Assembly (NCBI GenBank): GCA_040268355.1
Contig: JAWRIT010000173.1
Span: 1 to 6,540 of the forward strand
Length of the DNA stretch: 6,540 bases
From: UBA1367 sp040268355
GTDB lineage: Bacteria; Actinomycetota; Coriobacteriia; Coriobacteriales; Atopobiaceae
Reading direction: 5' to 3'
Shown here: in pieces, positions 5,533 through 6,540 of the stretch
Numbering within the stretch: position 1 is the first letter of the stretch
Layout of the letters: each line of letters opens with the position of its first letter
Position numbers and translations under genes: made by a program
The notes under the pieces: model-generated
Seen by the model: the letters and a program-made list of their open reading frames with translations, nothing else
Told to the model about the DNA's origin: nothing
The model's database searches: none

Positions 5533-5642
5533 GGTCCGATGGTTCGCGTACGATCTGATCGACGCCTCATGAGCGTTGTGCCAGGCATTTTAGGGTGGTG
5601 TCAAAAGTCGCGCCTCCAGTATCTTCGCACTCGATGAGCACC
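5516..5642. repeat. Inverted-repeat pair bounding a 127-bp segment (MITE-like or structured RNA)
   Basis: The left arm 5516-5535 (GGTGCATCGAGTGCGAAGGT) pairs with the right arm 5621-5642. A 14-bp core, CATCGAGTGCGAAG (5520-5533) and CTTCGCACTCGATG (5623-5636), is perfect. It continues outward through GGTGC/GCACC after a 2-nt GA bulge, and inward by one wobble and one A-T pair. About 85 bp lie between the arms and have no reading frame of note. No convincing target-site duplication is seen. It could be a small non-autonomous element, a relic of an insertion sequence, or the stem of a structured RNA or terminator. Confidence 0.7.
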
Positions 5643-5667
5643 CGCGTGCCAGCTGCCCGCATGCATG

Positions 5668-5699
5668 CCCGGCCGCTCGCGTGCCCGGCCGCCCGCATG
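5668..5699. repeat. Two-unit 16-bp tandem beyond the deacetylase gene
   Basis: CCCGGCCGCTCGCGTG (5668-5683) and CCCGGCCGCCCGCATG (5684-5699) agree at 14 of 16 positions. Degenerate CCCGCRTG copies continue on both sides from about 5641 to 5705. The tandem ends 18 bp from the deacetylase stop. Confidence 0.65.
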
Positions 5700-5717
5700 C
5701 CCGCGCCTGCCGTCCTC

Positions 5718-6488
5718 CTACAGGTCGCGGTAGCTGATGAGCCTGAGTTCGTCCTGCGACTCGAGCCACGTGCGCAGCGCGGGGTCGATGAGCGCGTCGA
5801 CCTCCTTGGTGCGGTTCACCGTGAGGCTCGAGTGCTCCAGGATGAACGCATCCAGGTAGCCGGGGTGGAACACCAGCACGTAGGTCTCGCCGTCCGCCAT
5901 GGCCTCCACCGTGCGGCGGACGAACGCCCCCGGGTCGTACTGCTCGGGCGGGAGCATGTCCTCCAGCGCCATGTGCACGTCGGTCTGCCCGCAGCGCACG
6001 AGCTTCGTGGGATCGAAGCTCACCGGCTGCTCCTTGAGGCCATGCCGGCGGGCCACGTCGTGGATGGCCCTGGTGACGTTGGCGGACTGGACGGCGTGCG
6101 CCTCGAAGTAGTCGGGATCGCGTCCCACGATCTCACGGAAGCGCACGAGCTGCGCCTCGATCTCGATCACGAGCTCGTCGTACGCCACGATCTCGCGACC
6201 TTCGGCAAAGGCCGCACGGAACTCGCGCGAGCTCTTGAAGGTTCCGTCCTTCCCGAGCAGGCTCGGGACGCGCGCGGGATCGGCGCAGGGAGTGCCCAGG
6301 CAGAGGTTGGTGTGCTGTCCGATGGCAAGGCCGGCGTCGCGCACCCACTCCCAGCCCCGTGCGGCTTCGGGCATGTTGGGCATGAGGCCGGCGGAGCGCA
6401 CCAGCCCCTCGTTGACGGCACGGGCGATGCCCAGGTTGACGGCGTAGCTGTAACCGATGTCGTCGGCGCGGATGAGCAGCTGCCTCAT
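5718..6488 (-). CDS. ChbG/YdjC-type carbohydrate deacetylase
   Basis: The 256-residue product fits the ChbG/YdjC/HpnK family of metal-dependent sugar deacetylases, which remove N-acetyl groups from chito-oligosaccharides or related glycans. The expected landmarks are in order: RADDIG with metal-ligand Asp10 (7-12), GQHTNL with His59 (57-62), FEAHAVQS with His131 (128-135) and VFHPGY with His208 (206-211). The second segment normally reads SHHH or SHQH, so the histidine-rich run is reduced here to one histidine, although the residue matching the metal ligand is kept. ATG 6488 follows AGAGGGG (6494-6500) with a 5-nt gap. No signal peptide is present, pointing to a cytoplasmic enzyme acting on imported sugars. 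No sugar transporter or glycosidase lies in view, so the substrate cannot be assigned. Confidence 0.88.
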   Translation of the reverse strand: MRQLLIRADDIGYSYAVNLGIARAVNEGLVRSAGLMPNMPEAARGWEWVRDAGLAIGQHTNLCLGTPCADPARVPSLLGKDGTFKSSREFRAAFAEGREIVAYDELVIEIEAQLVRFREIVGRDPDYFEAHAVQSANVTRAIHDVARRHGLKEQPVSFDPTKLVRCGQTDVHMALEDMLPPEQYDPGAFVRRTVEAMADGETYVLVFHPGYLDAFILEHSSLTVNRTKEVDALIDPALRTWLESQDELRLISYRDL

Positions 6489-6514
6489 GGTGACCCCTCT
6501 CGTTCGGATGACCC

Positions 6515-6523
6515 CCAGTGTAG
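6515..6523 (-). promoter_or_regulatory. Candidate -10 region of the deacetylase gene
   Basis: The minus strand reads CTACACTGG, identical to the 9-mer before the flavin reductase gene, and TACACT would be the -10. It lies about 29 nt before the start codon. The -35 would fall at or just past the window edge and cannot be judged. Confidence 0.42.
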
Positions 6524-6540
6524 ATGACGCCCCCCGGCCC

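Larger units (their letters stand above)
5417..5717. other. Repeat-rich 301-bp gap between convergent genes
   Basis: This gap separates the ends of the flavodoxin and the deacetylase and holds no credible gene. It contains an imperfect 31-bp tandem (5471-5532), an inverted-repeat pair bounding 5516-5642, and a 16-bp tandem (5668-5699). Its middle (about 5584-5610) is locally less GC-rich and includes GGGTGGTGTCAAAAGTCG. No strong intrinsic terminator with a U-run is seen for either gene. Confidence 0.7.

Noticed and set aside
5584..5610. Minus-strand promoter with a perfect TTGACA at the central AT-richer patch
   Set aside because: No -10 box is found 16-18 bp downstream; TAAAAT lies only 6 bp after the TTGACA.
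5595..6527. Long plus-strand frame opposite the deacetylase
   Set aside because: It is antisense to a complete ChbG/YdjC-type protein and its beginning is repeat sequence.

Overview
The window is GC-rich throughout the genes, with very GC-rich gaps between them, good AGGAG-type ribosome binding sites and small oxidoreductase genes packed together. This fits a high-GC Gram-positive anaerobe or microaerophile. The class Coriobacteriia (Olsenella/Atopobium type) is my best guess, from gene content and style only. No rRNA, tRNA, CRISPR array or transposase gene is visible.

Region 1 (about 1-1925) is a single-gene block. A strikingly AT-rich leader holds four 11-bp palindromes centred at 55, 75, 96 and 117. 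It is followed by a 551-residue protein with an N-terminal AlbA_2 (Schlafen-type) domain, a GHKL-type ATPase fold (HATPase_c_4) and two C-terminal winged helices (COG2865 type). The block lies between two near-identical 25-bp direct repeats (4-28 and 1901-1925, 24/25 matches), with hairpins just inside the right-hand copy. It looks like an autonomous, probably self-regulated cassette set into the chromosome, and it is the most interesting part of the window.

Region 2 (about 1926-5416) is a redox neighbourhood. On the minus strand, in order of transcription, are a LysR-type regulator (4721-3822), a flavin reductase-like FMN protein (3609-3034) and an aldo/keto reductase (2852-1971). Divergent from the regulator is a Flavodoxin_4-family flavodoxin (4898-5416) with a readable promoter (TTGCTC, 17 bp, TATGAT). 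The regulator probably acts at the shared 176-bp divergent intergenic region, where imperfect concentric inverted repeats overlap the flavodoxin -35. The set suggests NAD(P)H- and flavin-linked carbonyl or quinone reduction under LysR control, but no substrate can be named.

Region 3 (5417-6540) has a 301-bp intergenic gap rich in repeats: a 31-bp imperfect tandem, an inverted-repeat pair bounding about 127 bp, and a 16-bp tandem. It is followed on the minus strand by a ChbG/YdjC-type carbohydrate deacetylase (6488-5718).

A recurring feature is short GC-rich tandem arrays of 15-17 bp units, unrelated in sequence, just beyond the stop codons of three minus-strand genes (LysR, flavin reductase, deacetylase), with a fourth in the aldo/keto reductase leader.
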